This document shows, in pieces, positions 26,754-35,619 of a stretch of 64,000 bases of DNA. The stretch lies in the NCBI RefSeq assembly GCF_049546785.1, contig NZ_JBMWAN010000004.1, positions 124,001 through 188,000 of the forward strand, in the 5' to 3' direction. Positions within the stretch are counted from its first letter, which is position 1. The number at the start of each line of letters is the position of its first letter. A program made the translations under genes and the position numbers. Origin of the DNA: Nitrospira_D sp035465795 (GTDB lineage: Bacteria; Nitrospirota; Nitrospiria; Nitrospirales; Nitrospiraceae). The notes beneath the pieces were generated by a model. The model saw only the letters and a list, made by a program, of their open reading frames with translations, did not search any database and had not been told where the DNA came from.

Positions 26754-27170
26754 TTACGGTTCATTGAACGGTTTCGTCGCTATAGCCAGATCCTCGACCG
26801 GAATGCGCTGCAGAATGTCCAGCACCGCGACTATATGCTTGTACTCCACGCCGGAGTCGCCACGGAGCACCAACGGCAGCTTTCCGCCCTTCGCCGCCTT
26901 CAAATCGCGAATCAGTTTTTCCAGTTCGTCGAGCTTGACGCGCTCCTCGTCCATATAGACATCGCCGTTCTTCTTCACCGACAGCGTCGGCGTGGTGGTC
27001 TCCATTTCCGTTTCGTGCGGAGTGGATTCCGGCAACTTAAGCTCAATCCCCTGCACCGCCGCCGTCGTCGTGATGATAAAGATCACGAGCAGCACCCAGG
27101 CCAGATCGAGCAGCGGGGTCATGTTGATATCGGAAACCGCGCCGTGACTCTTTCTTGAAAAACGTCTCAT
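26754..27170 (-). CDS. exbD: ExbD/TolR-family protein
   Basis: A 138-residue inner-membrane protein with a single N-terminal helix (TPLLDLAWVLLVIFIITT) containing the essential-type Asp22 and a periplasmic domain of about 90 residues. It forms the proton channel with ExbB and drives TonB. It lies between exbB and tonB on the same strand, with a 105-base spacer before it that contains an inverted repeat. Confidence 0.9.
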   Translation of the reverse strand: MRRFSRKSHGAVSDINMTPLLDLAWVLLVIFIITTTAAVQGIELKLPESTPHETEMETTTPTLSVKKNGDVYMDEERVKLDELEKLIRDLKAAKGGKLPLVLRGDSGVEYKHIVAVLDILQRIPVEDLAIATKPFNEP

Positions 27171-27202
27171 CTTTTCCTTTCAGGAAAAGGCGAGGGGTGC
27201 GA

Positions 27203-27265
27203 GGCGAGAGGTAATGGGTCGGAATATGCTCCAGGCCCCTTGCCGCTCGCCCCTGGCCTCTCGCC
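27203..27265. repeat. Short inverted repeat between exbB and exbD
   Basis: GGCGAGAGG (27,203-27,211) and CCTCTCGCC (27,257-27,265) are perfect inverted repeats; the surrounding sequence is also rich in GCGAGGGG and CGCCCCTGG blocks that can pair imperfectly. It may be a transcript-stability hairpin or a dispersed intergenic repeat. Confidence 0.5.
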
Positions 27266-27275
27266 TTATCCCACT

Positions 27276-28058
27276 CTAGTGTCCTGTCGCCGCTGAGGAC
27301 GGTTCGGATTCCTGGCGATGTCCGCCGGGACGATAGTCCTCGAGATCTTCCGTCTCGGCTGCCGCCCCTTTCCTCTCCTGGAGATAGTCCGTCATGAACA
27401 CGGTTTCGAGATGGGCCGCGAAATTGTCGAGTTCCATCGTGAGCGTTTTGGTCTTCGTCACGAGGAAGTTGTAACAAAACAGCGAGGGGATCGCGACCAT
27501 GAGGCCCGCCACCGTCGCGATGAGGGCCGAGGCGACGCCCGGCGCCATGGTCGCGAGGGTAGCCGACTGGGCTCGCCCGATGCCGGCGAAAGTATCCATG
27601 ACGCCCCACACCGTGCCGAGGAGGCCGATGAAGGGCCCGCCGCTGATCGCCGTGGCCAGCACGATCATCCCTGACTCCAGCCCGACCGCCGCCTCGCCGA
27701 GGACCCGCTCCAGCGCGATCCGCACGGCACTCATGCCGTGATGCGGAATTTTCTCCGTCCCGTATTTCTCCTGCTGCGCCTTCAACTCTTCGCACCCGCC
27801 GTAATACACGTCGTACATCGGCGAGCCCTGGAGTTGCTTGACCGGGCCCTTGCCGAAAATGACCAGAGGGCCTTTGGACTTCGAGTAGTAGCCGAGAAAG
27901 AGTCCGTTCCGCTTCTTGGCCTTGCTCAACTGGCGAAACTTGTTGATGATCACCGTCCAGCTGACGAGCGAAAATAACAGCAACGTCGAGATGGTGATTT
28001 TTCCTTCGAGCGTTGCGTGGTTGAGCGCGAACGCTACGCCCCCTGAACTCATATCCAT
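27276..28058 (-). CDS. exbB: ExbB/MotA/TolQ proton-channel family protein
   Basis: A 260-residue inner-membrane protein with three helices (about 22-40, 130-160 and 165-195) and the family sequence GPFIGLLGTVWGVMDTFAGIG followed by APGVASALIATVAGLMVAIPS. With ExbD it powers TonB. The cytoplasmic C-terminal tail (Glu/Asp-rich, about 40 residues) is longer than in E. coli ExbB. It starts 27 bases after the TpsA stop, so it is likely in the same transcript. Confidence 0.9.
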   Translation of the reverse strand: MDMSSGGVAFALNHATLEGKITISTLLLFSLVSWTVIINKFRQLSKAKKRNGLFLGYYSKSKGPLVIFGKGPVKQLQGSPMYDVYYGGCEELKAQQEKYGTEKIPHHGMSAVRIALERVLGEAAVGLESGMIVLATAISGGPFIGLLGTVWGVMDTFAGIGRAQSATLATMAPGVASALIATVAGLMVAIPSLFCYNFLVTKTKTLTMELDNFAAHLETVFMTDYLQERKGAAAETEDLEDYRPGGHRQESEPSSAATGH

Positions 28059-28085
28059 GTGCGCCGTCCTTTCTGGTTGACCGCC

Positions 28086-31000
28086 TTATTGGGCCTGCGG
28101 TTTCACATCGACCTGAATGACCACGCCCCGCTTTACGCGTACGGACTTGGCCACTTGCGTCGCGATCGACTTGCCATCGGTTTTCTTCGCTTCTTTGGTT
28201 TCTCTGGATTGGGTCGACGCTTCCACCGCACTTTCTTGCACCGCATCCGACTGCTTCACGCCCGTCGCACTTGCCGCCGCCGTCGTGGAAGCGGCGCCGG
28301 CAGTCCCTCCGCCGCCCAATGCGACCGGAGGCGCCGCCGCACCGGCCGGCCCCACGCCGCCGATGACCGGAGGCTGCGGAAGGATGGGCGGACGGGGAAA
28401 CTCCACGATCCCCTCCACCGAACCCCCCTGGAAATCGATGACCCGCGCATTCAAGGTCACCGTGCGCCCGCGAATGCCGGCTGGAGGAATGATGATGCTG
28501 CCCCGCTCGGCCGTTAACACGATGTCGCCGAGCCTCGAGTTGGCGATAAAAGGCCTCAGCACCGTTTCGTTGAAAATCGGCAAACGCTCCGCCCGCAACT
28601 GGTTCGCCCGTTCGTTGAGAGCCGACACATCGCGGCCGAGGAATCCCTCGCGGTTGGCCTGCGCGATCAGCGCGTTGATCTCCGGATCGTTGAATGACGG
28701 GAACACCAGCGGCTGCGGATCCTGGGGATGGAAGGTAAAGATCCCGCTGCCCGGCACTTCGAAGACCCTTTCTAGAAGGACAGGAGTCCCGTCGGGATTG
28801 AATCGCGGGTTTCCCGCGCTGTCCAGGTCAGGGACATAGACTCTGAACAGCGCCCGTTCGTTCTTGCTGCCGCTCCCCGCATTGATGTTGCCCTCAAGCG
28901 ACGTGAGCCGGATATCGCCGCCGCCGAAGGTGGCGATGCGCGATTTGTTCACATCGATATCGCCCCTGGCTCTGATCAGAATCGCCGCCGGATCCCTCAC
29001 GATCGGCACCGTGACTGTGCCGTCCGCGTTGGCGGTCGCCGTTCTCGCCATGTACCCGACGGACCCCCCTTCGACCACCTGAATGCCGGTGGGCGCATTG
29101 TTCCCTCCGGAGGACCGCGGGCTGTTTTCGCCCACGTTCACCCGGCCGCCGACGGCCGGGAGATTGATGCCTCCACGGACTGAGTCTGGAAACTGCAGGG
29201 GATAGAGGGCGCTGTTGTCATAACCCAGGAGGTACGGTCTGGCTTCGTCGTACCCGTGAATCGAAATGCCGGCTCCGCTGCGGCTGAAGATTCCGGAGGT
29301 CACCATGTCGAGATTGTTGCCGACCGCGATGTCGAGGAGCCCCCCCTGATCGCCGGCCTGGATGCGGTCCAGGTTGATGCCTCGTCCGTTCGCTAGATCC
29401 AGGTTCTCCCTTGCAACAACCCTGGCGGTGCCCGGTCCGAAGAACTGCAGTCCGCCGTCAGCCGACGAACTCCGGTTCAATACGATCTCGCGCGCGGCGA
29501 TGGTCGCGGCCGGTCTCGGAGTCGGAACCGTGACCACGGCGTCGCGCAGTAGGACGTTCACCAGGTTGGCCGGATCGACTGATTCCGTTCTGTCCCACGG
29601 CCTGACGGCGTTGGTGATCGGATCGCGGATCAGAATCACATCAGCGTTCCTGATCGGGCGCGGCTGGTTCGTGACCGGATCGAGAAAGAACGGAACCCGT
29701 TCGGTGACCGTGTGGGTTTGAGTGCCCAGATCGGGCAGATACATCTGGGCATTGAATTGTTCGATGCGATTCCCGGCCTGGATTGTGATGTCCTTATGGA
29801 ACGGTCGGCTGACAAGATTCAGTGCCAGCTTGCTGATATTTCCTAATTCGGCGATGAAACTCACCGGCGCCAGCGCGGAGGTGTTCTCTGCCGCCACGGG
29901 CCGGTTATTGCTGACCAAGGCCGACACGCCGGCGAGATCGATATTACCGGCCAATGCCGCAGGATCGACCTCCAGCAGCTTGACTGTGGGAGGATTCCCG
30001 TCCACATCGATCTTAGCGGACTCAGGAAACAGTGATGGGGGGGCCTGATCCTGGGCCGGCCTGGGAGGCAGAGTGGCGCTACCCGGCCTATTCGCCAGGA
30101 ACGGCCACAGATCGGGCCGCTGCGGCAGCGTGCGTTGATCGACCGCCACCCATTGTCCTCCGGCCAACCCTCCATAGCCCACATAGAGCCAGATGAAATT
30201 GGGATCATCCGCCCGCAGAAGCTTGGGAACGCCCTGGATATCCTGGCGCGCGAAGATCCGCACCGATCCCGTCGGGGACGGAAGGAAGGTTAGATTCGAG
30301 CGGATCTGGATGGTGCCATGATCAGCCCTCGCTTCGAACGATGCGGGCAGCAGGGAACTCAGCGTCTCTATATTAGTCGACTGCCGCCCGGCGTCACGCG
30401 GGTTGGTGTTGATCAGGATATGTCCGTCATTCGAGACGATGCTCGCTCTGTTGTGTTCCAATCCGGCCGCAAACGCCGGCTCACGCGGAACGCCGGTGGC
30501 CGGATCGAGCCCGCCTACAAGGCCCGCATCCCGGATGCGGCTGAGATAAATATTTCCCCCGGCGGTGACACTGAGATCGCCGTTGGACAGGGCAAAATCC
30601 GCATAACGTGCGGACGACTCGGTTTCCGAAGCTAACCCCTGCGCCCGCAGTTCTGCTGCGGTGAGGGGCAGGCCGTTCGCCCCCAGCGTAAGGTTGGTGT
30701 CCCCGATACGGCCCGCCACATTCACCGTATGTTGCGGCAGCGGAACCGTCGTGTCGGGATTGCGCAACACGAACCCCGGCCCTGTCCGCACTCCGTTTGC
30801 GAGGCCGCCGATGAAATTGCCTCCGACATTCAGATTGAGCCGGCCCGGTCCTTCGATGCTGAGACCTTGGATATTGAAAAGCCCCAGCGGCCCGCCGGAC
30901 TCATCGAATCCGGTGCTTGCCACCAAGTCCTGACCTGCCGTAATGGAAATACCTCCGCTCCCATTGGTATGAACGGTTGAAAGGGCTCCGGTTGCCGAAT

Positions 31001-32423
31001 CGATCAAGTTGACGCTTCCTGTTCTGGCCAAAAGATTGATCCCCCCGCCATGGGCCGTCTGAAGAGTCGTCCCGGTAAATCCGGTAAACAGGATGCTGCG
31101 CTCGGCGACTCCGACGATATCCCACCTGGCGGCTGCGCCGAACGGGTTATTCCACAGAAGCAGGTCGTTGAAGATCAGATCCCGGCTCGCTTCGAATCTG
31201 ATGGTGCCCCCTCCAGGGGGCGGCTGGAGGGCATTCAAGTCAAAATATCCGGTCACCCGCAGATCCCAATCAGGCAGAAAATTTCCGAACGCATCCCGCG
31301 GTGTCTCGAACGTGATGTTCGAAAAATCCGTCGCAGTAAATCCGGTGAGGTCGAGATCCTGGGTCGGATCGATGAGCAGCCGCCCGGCGCGAAAACCCGC
31401 TTGCGCCGTGCCGACAAAGCGCCCCCCGAGCGCCACGCGGCTCCCGCTGAGTTCGACAAACCCGGCATGCCCGCCGGCGGTTCCACCGGAAACATCCAGC
31501 GTGGCTCCCTTTTCGAACGTGGCCGATCCCGTCAACTTGTCGGCGACCGCGAGAATCGTTCCCCCGTCGGAGAGTCCCTCGCTGCCTCCCTTCGCGATGG
31601 TCTGGCTGCCGGATTTGAGGGTGAGAGTCTCGCTCGCATAGAGCTCGATCTTGCCATTGCGTTCCCGCACACTGTTCGCCTGCACCAGGCCCTCCTGATT
31701 CACGACGCGACCGGCCATCGTGATGTTGCCGCCGTCCGCGATCAAGTCTTTAAGATTGACGGCATGGCCGACTGGCGCGGAGATTTCGGCGAGGAATCCC
31801 TGCCCGTCCGGCCGATTGGATAGATACGCCTTGGCTCCGGCCGCCAGCACGATCGACCCGCCGGCCGTGGTAATGATGCCGCTGTTTTCGACGTTGGGCG
31901 CGAGTAGATACACTCCTTCGTGAGCGCCGTGAATGGCGCCCATGTTCTTGACGAGCCCCTCGATGCCGGCCCCCTCGAATGAGTAGAAGCCCCGCATGAA
32001 GTTTTCAGTTGTCAGGTTGAGCGACGAGGCGATGAGTCCTCCGACATTCACTTGCGCATTGGGCCCGAAGACGATGCCGTTCTGGTTCAGCAGAATGACG
32101 GTGCCGTTCGCGCTCAGCGATCCGAAAATCTGGCTGGGATTGTGATCGAAGATCCGGTTCAACGCGACGGCGTTGACATTCGGCTGAATGAACCGGGTCA
32201 ACTCGTTGGGGGCGATGTTGAATTGCTGCCAGTTGATGACCGCCCGCTGCGAGGCTTGGGTAATCGTCACCTGCGAGGTGCCCAGGCCCGACACCGCCGC
32301 TTCTCCGGCCACGACGGCCGGCCCGGTGGGATTGGCCAGCAACACGGGCACGACGAGCATCTGCACGCCGTAGGCGATGACGACCAGCATGGCGATGAAC
32401 GAATGTTGCTTCAGAGTCTTCAT
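28086..32423 (-). CDS. TpsA: filamentous hemagglutinin-type secreted adhesin
   Basis: A 1,445-residue exoprotein. After a long hydrophobic signal region, residues about 35-170 form the TPS secretion domain (VINWQQFNI, NRIFDHNPSQIFGSLSANGTVILLNQNGIVFG), recognised by the TpsB partner encoded just upstream. The rest is a predicted right-handed beta-helix of repeated Gly/Asn/Val-rich segments. The C-terminus ends in a Lys/Ser-rich tail without a known toxin domain. Likely a surface adhesin or biofilm factor. It starts 19 bases after the TpsB stop. Confidence 0.9.
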   Translation of the reverse strand: MKTLKQHSFIAMLVVIAYGVQMLVVPVLLANPTGPAVVAGEAAVSGLGTSQVTITQASQRAVINWQQFNIAPNELTRFIQPNVNAVALNRIFDHNPSQIFGSLSANGTVILLNQNGIVFGPNAQVNVGGLIASSLNLTTENFMRGFYSFEGAGIEGLVKNMGAIHGAHEGVYLLAPNVENSGIITTAGGSIVLAAGAKAYLSNRPDGQGFLAEISAPVGHAVNLKDLIADGGNITMAGRVVNQEGLVQANSVRERNGKIELYASETLTLKSGSQTIAKGGSEGLSDGGTILAVADKLTGSATFEKGATLDVSGGTAGGHAGFVELSGSRVALGGRFVGTAQAGFRAGRLLIDPTQDLDLTGFTATDFSNITFETPRDAFGNFLPDWDLRVTGYFDLNALQPPPGGGTIRFEASRDLIFNDLLLWNNPFGAAARWDIVGVAERSILFTGFTGTTLQTAHGGGINLLARTGSVNLIDSATGALSTVHTNGSGGISITAGQDLVASTGFDESGGPLGLFNIQGLSIEGPGRLNLNVGGNFIGGLANGVRTGPGFVLRNPDTTVPLPQHTVNVAGRIGDTNLTLGANGLPLTAAELRAQGLASETESSARYADFALSNGDLSVTAGGNIYLSRIRDAGLVGGLDPATGVPREPAFAAGLEHNRASIVSNDGHILINTNPRDAGRQSTNIETLSSLLPASFEARADHGTIQIRSNLTFLPSPTGSVRIFARQDIQGVPKLLRADDPNFIWLYVGYGGLAGGQWVAVDQRTLPQRPDLWPFLANRPGSATLPPRPAQDQAPPSLFPESAKIDVDGNPPTVKLLEVDPAALAGNIDLAGVSALVSNNRPVAAENTSALAPVSFIAELGNISKLALNLVSRPFHKDITIQAGNRIEQFNAQMYLPDLGTQTHTVTERVPFFLDPVTNQPRPIRNADVILIRDPITNAVRPWDRTESVDPANLVNVLLRDAVVTVPTPRPAATIAAREIVLNRSSSADGGLQFFGPGTARVVARENLDLANGRGINLDRIQAGDQGGLLDIAVGNNLDMVTSGIFSRSGAGISIHGYDEARPYLLGYDNSALYPLQFPDSVRGGINLPAVGGRVNVGENSPRSSGGNNAPTGIQVVEGGSVGYMARTATANADGTVTVPIVRDPAAILIRARGDIDVNKSRIATFGGGDIRLTSLEGNINAGSGSKNERALFRVYVPDLDSAGNPRFNPDGTPVLLERVFEVPGSGIFTFHPQDPQPLVFPSFNDPEINALIAQANREGFLGRDVSALNERANQLRAERLPIFNETVLRPFIANSRLGDIVLTAERGSIIIPPAGIRGRTVTLNARVIDFQGGSVEGIVEFPRPPILPQPPVIGGVGPAGAAAPPVALGGGGTAGAASTTAAASATGVKQSDAVQESAVEASTQSRETKEAKKTDGKSIATQVAKSVRVKRGVVIQVDVKPQAQ

Positions 32424-32442
32424 CTTTGCGACCTCACGAGTG

Positions 32443-34293
32443 CTAAAACGCCAATCCGACGGAAAAATGTATGAAGGTATCGCCGCGCTTCGTGTTGAGC
32501 GTCTGCTTCAGCGCAAATCCATCATCAATGATGAGCTGGCCCACATCTTTGGGAAACTTGATCCGCAACCCGCCGCCGACGCCTTCGAGCCTGAACTGCG
32601 AGGTTTGGCCGGCCGGCGCTTCCGCGATCCACAGCTGTGCCACATCGTAAAAGGCGACCGCCTTCACCCTGATCGTGTAGTCGGAACTCTTGCGCCGTTG
32701 CCAGAGGCGATCGATCGGGATTGCGATGAGTTCAGGGGTCGTCAGTTCGGCGCGGCCGCGCACGGCGTAATCACCGATGGCTTCATAGGTGAGATAGCCG
32801 CGCACCGTGTCCATGCCGCCGGCGAAATATTGTTCCGCGGGAATCAGCGGCTCGGTCGCCCACTGCCCGTCAACGTGCAGGGCGAGCGAGAAGTCTCCCG
32901 GCAGGGCCTGGATGCGATCGAGCGCGCCCTGCACCACCCCGAACGTGCCGCTTGATCCCTTGCGGTGCCCGGGCTGGTTGTAGGGATCGTTCGGGTCTCC
33001 GGCGAAATCCTCTTTACTCCCGCCCGATATCATCCCCGCTACATACCCCTTTCCGGACAAGGCTGCCTTCGTGAGCCCGTATTGATCCGGATAGAAACCG
33101 GTGTACCCGAGAAACGCGGGGGTGTACTGGAGCGGACCAAGCACCGTGGCCGTCCCCCCGTCCGGAAACGACGCGGTCGTTCTCTCCAAACGTTTGTAAT
33201 CCATTCCTACTGACAGTTGATGGGTGTTCTTCCCTCCGGAAAACAGAGGCATGATGTAGCGGGCACCGCCAATGGTCGCGTTACCGGCGAAAGAGACGTC
33301 GCCTCCTCCTCCGAGCGCAATCCCCGATCCGGCCAGCACGGAGTTGCTTTGCGATTTAGAGGCATAGACCGCCAGGAGATGGTCGGGCCATTTCACGGGA
33401 TACACGAAACTCATCCCATAGTTCTGGACCGCGCCCCAGTCGGTCGGTGTCTGGACCGTATTCACCGTCAGAATTTCGTCTCCGCCGAAGACGTTCGTAT
33501 GCTGGATTTCCGCGGTGAGGCGGTTCGACGGGGTGGTGATGGGGCCCTTGTTGTCGGCCTCAAGCTTTCCGTGCACCGGCAGACGATCCGTGGTCCTCAG
33601 CTCAAGATTCACGGTCCCCGGTTCCGTCCCCGGTTTGAGGATCGGCGCGACTTTCAGATCGGGATTCCCGTTCAGCGTGGCCAGCTCTTTCACAAACGTC
33701 GGCTCATACAACAGCGCTCCGACCTGGACGGACGGAAGTTTGCCGCGAATGTTTGACCACCTGTAATACCGGTTGCCCGTCACCGTGATCTCCATGAGCC
33801 GGCTTTCGATGACCTGAAGCCTGACCACGCCTCCCTCGATCGTCTGCTCCGGAAGATTGACCAGCACCGTCGGATAGCCGGCCGCGTGGTACAGCTTTTC
33901 CAACTCGAGACGCGAGGCCTCCACATCTGCGATCTGCTTCTCACTCCCTTTGAAACGATCCAGCAGGGTCTCAATCTTGGCCTCATCTAGAATCGTATTG
34001 CCCTCGACGATGAACGTGGTGACGGCGAAGCGCACCGCTTGCTGGTCCGGAGCAGGGGTCATCTCCGGCTGCGTCTCTGCACGACCGGCCTCCGCCTCGC
34101 GGCGCGCCGGTGCGCCGGTCGCCGGCTTCGGGTTATCCTGGCGCACCATCCCCGGCGACTCCTGCGCCGAGGCCGCGAGCGGGCGCCCGTTTGCCGTCCC
34201 GCGGGATTCACGCGCGTCGCAGGCTCCTCCACTGAGGCAGTCCATGCTCCACCACACCAATGCCCAGATCATCGCCCGCCATGCCCTGTTCAT
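32443..34293 (-). CDS. TpsB: ShlB/FhaC-family outer-membrane transporter
   Basis: A 616-residue protein of the two-partner secretion type. It has a signal segment, a Pro/Ala/Glu-rich linker, POTRA domains (FAVTTFIVEGNTILDEAKIETLL, then VVRLQVIESRLMEITVTGNRYY) and a C-terminal barrel with the conserved loop-6 motif VRGY (GMDTVRGYLTYE), ending in Phe. It should export the TpsA protein encoded downstream. The frame is open 72 bases further, but MNRAWRAMIWALVWWS at 34293 gives a proper signal sequence. Confidence 0.9.
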   Translation of the reverse strand: MNRAWRAMIWALVWWSMDCLSGGACDARESRGTANGRPLAASAQESPGMVRQDNPKPATGAPARREAEAGRAETQPEMTPAPDQQAVRFAVTTFIVEGNTILDEAKIETLLDRFKGSEKQIADVEASRLELEKLYHAAGYPTVLVNLPEQTIEGGVVRLQVIESRLMEITVTGNRYYRWSNIRGKLPSVQVGALLYEPTFVKELATLNGNPDLKVAPILKPGTEPGTVNLELRTTDRLPVHGKLEADNKGPITTPSNRLTAEIQHTNVFGGDEILTVNTVQTPTDWGAVQNYGMSFVYPVKWPDHLLAVYASKSQSNSVLAGSGIALGGGGDVSFAGNATIGGARYIMPLFSGGKNTHQLSVGMDYKRLERTTASFPDGGTATVLGPLQYTPAFLGYTGFYPDQYGLTKAALSGKGYVAGMISGGSKEDFAGDPNDPYNQPGHRKGSSGTFGVVQGALDRIQALPGDFSLALHVDGQWATEPLIPAEQYFAGGMDTVRGYLTYEAIGDYAVRGRAELTTPELIAIPIDRLWQRRKSSDYTIRVKAVAFYDVAQLWIAEAPAGQTSQFRLEGVGGGLRIKFPKDVGQLIIDDGFALKQTLNTKRGDTFIHFSVGLAF

Positions 34294-34403
34294 GCCCCAT
34301 CGCTTTCCCCGAGACCCGACCGCCTGCCTGACAATCCCAGTATCTCGCCCCGTCAGTTCACCCACACCTCTCCTGTGTCTCCCGGTTCAGAATACGGATC
34401 GCC

Positions 34404-34419
34404 TTAACGTGATCGTAAC
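34404..34419 (+). promoter_or_regulatory. Paired TTAAC/GTAAC boxes in the TpsB-GspC intergenic region
   Basis: TTAAC at 34,404-34,408 and GTAAC at 34,415-34,419 are 11 bp apart on the plus strand. They may belong to the larger phased series at 34,444-34,481, but the offset between the two groups (29 bp) breaks the period. Confidence 0.3.
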
Positions 34420-34443
34420 GAGCTAAGAGGTACCGATAGGGTG

Positions 34444-34481
34444 TTACGGAATTGTTATCGAGGAATTGGTGGGCTGTTAAT
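34444..34481 (+). promoter_or_regulatory. Four 11-bp-phased TT boxes upstream of the gspC-like gene
   Basis: On the plus strand TTACG starts at 34444, TTATC at 34455, TTGGT at 34466 and TTAAT at 34477, each exactly 11 bp from the last. The pattern matches the helical phasing of promoters A-C and suggests tandem binding of a PhoB/OmpR-type regulator. No well-matched -10 is evident at the promoter A-C distance. The gene starts at 34571. Confidence 0.45.
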
Positions 34482-34570
34482 TTGTCTCGCAAAAGGGTTT
34501 CCCCCCTTGTGAGCGTGACTTACCCGGACTAGGATGCGCCTGTCTGAATCTGTACATGTGAGAGAACACA

Positions 34571-35455
34571 ATGTCTAAGAAATGGTCTCCGGCCTCCAAA
34601 CGAGTCGCTCTCGCAGCCTACCTCTGCCTGCTGGCGTTCGTCGTCGCGCACTCGGCGAACGCGCTGATGGCCGATACCTTGTATCTGCCGCCCGATCGAT
34701 CCCCATCGATACCGACGGGCTCGCCGGAACTGGCTGAGCCGCCGGACACGCCTCAGCAATCGGCCAAAGTGATTCTCCAGAGCGGGTTGTTCATCCTTCC
34801 GCCCGGCGCAAGCACCGAGTTAACTGCAACCGCCCCGCCGCCCCCCCCGCCGCCACCGCTCGACGCCGCCAAGAAAGTGTCGCTGTCCGGCACCGTGCTG
34901 GGTAAACAGGGCGGCGTCATGGCTGTCCTCGAAGACCTGGCCTCCAAACAGCAAAGCCTGTATCGGTTGGGCCAGGCCGTTCCCAATGTGGGTGCGCTCG
35001 CGGCCATTGAGAAGGATCGGGTCCTGTTTCGCGAGGGTACCCGTGAAGAATGGCTGGAGTTGGTCACAGTCCATACCCTGCGCGGGAGAGTGCCGGCCTC
35101 CGTCGTTCCTCTCGCCGTCGCGCCCCCCACAGGTCCTCATCGGCGCACCCTCGACCGCCGTGAGATCGACGCCGCGCTCGCCGACACGACGCGCCTGCTC
35201 ACGCAGGCGCAGGCCGTGCCCTACCTCACGGACGGCAAGCTGGACGGATTTCGTCTCTATAGTGTGATGCCGCTGGGATTCTTCGACAAGATCGGTCTGC
35301 AAACGAACGATGTGCTGCAGCGCATCAACGGCGTAGAGCTGCGCGACCCAGGGATGCTGCTGTCACTCTTTCAGCAACTGCGGCGTGAGCGAACCATTCG
35401 TGTGGATCTCGTCCGCAATACGCACCGGCAAACGTTGACCTACGATATCCGCTGA
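34571..35455 (+). CDS. GspC-like protein with PDZ domain (orphan type II secretion component)
   Basis: A 294-residue inner-membrane protein: a cytoplasmic start, one helix (about 12-33), a Pro-rich linker (PPPPPPPP near 91-98), a GspC homology region (VSLSGTVLGKQGGVMAVLEDLASKQQSLYRLGQAVPN) and a C-terminal PDZ-like domain (FDKIGLQTNDVLQRINGVELRDPGML). In type II secretion GspC links the inner-membrane platform to the GspD secretin. No other gsp gene is next to it. GAGAG lies 6 bases before the ATG. Phased regulatory boxes lie upstream. Confidence 0.83.
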   Translation: MSKKWSPASKRVALAAYLCLLAFVVAHSANALMADTLYLPPDRSPSIPTGSPELAEPPDTPQQSAKVILQSGLFILPPGASTELTATAPPPPPPPPLDAAKKVSLSGTVLGKQGGVMAVLEDLASKQQSLYRLGQAVPNVGALAAIEKDRVLFREGTREEWLELVTVHTLRGRVPASVVPLAVAPPTGPHRRTLDRREIDAALADTTRLLTQAQAVPYLTDGKLDGFRLYSVMPLGFFDKIGLQTNDVLQRINGVELRDPGMLLSLFQQLRRERTIRVDLVRNTHRQTLTYDIR

Positions 35456-35523
35456 GCACCCTGCGCGGCTCACACCTCTTTCCCGCCTACTCTGTCGATA
35501 ACGTGCCGCCTCTCCGGTTCAAT

Positions 35524-35550
35524 TTAACGGGAACTTAATCTCGGCGTAAT
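35524..35550 (+). promoter_or_regulatory. Three 11-bp-phased boxes upstream of the beta-barrel gene
   Basis: On the plus strand TTAAC starts at 35524, TTAAT at 35535 and GTAAT at 35546, keeping the 11-bp period seen at promoters A-C. An ATTATTG stretch at 35,571-35,577 could serve as a -10, but its distance from the boxes differs from promoters A-C. The start codon is at 35620. Confidence 0.45.
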
Positions 35551-35619
35551 GGCATCGTCACCGGTTGCAGATTATTGTGCCCCCGAATTCATTCTCGAAC
35601 GTTCAGCGTAGGAGTTTTT

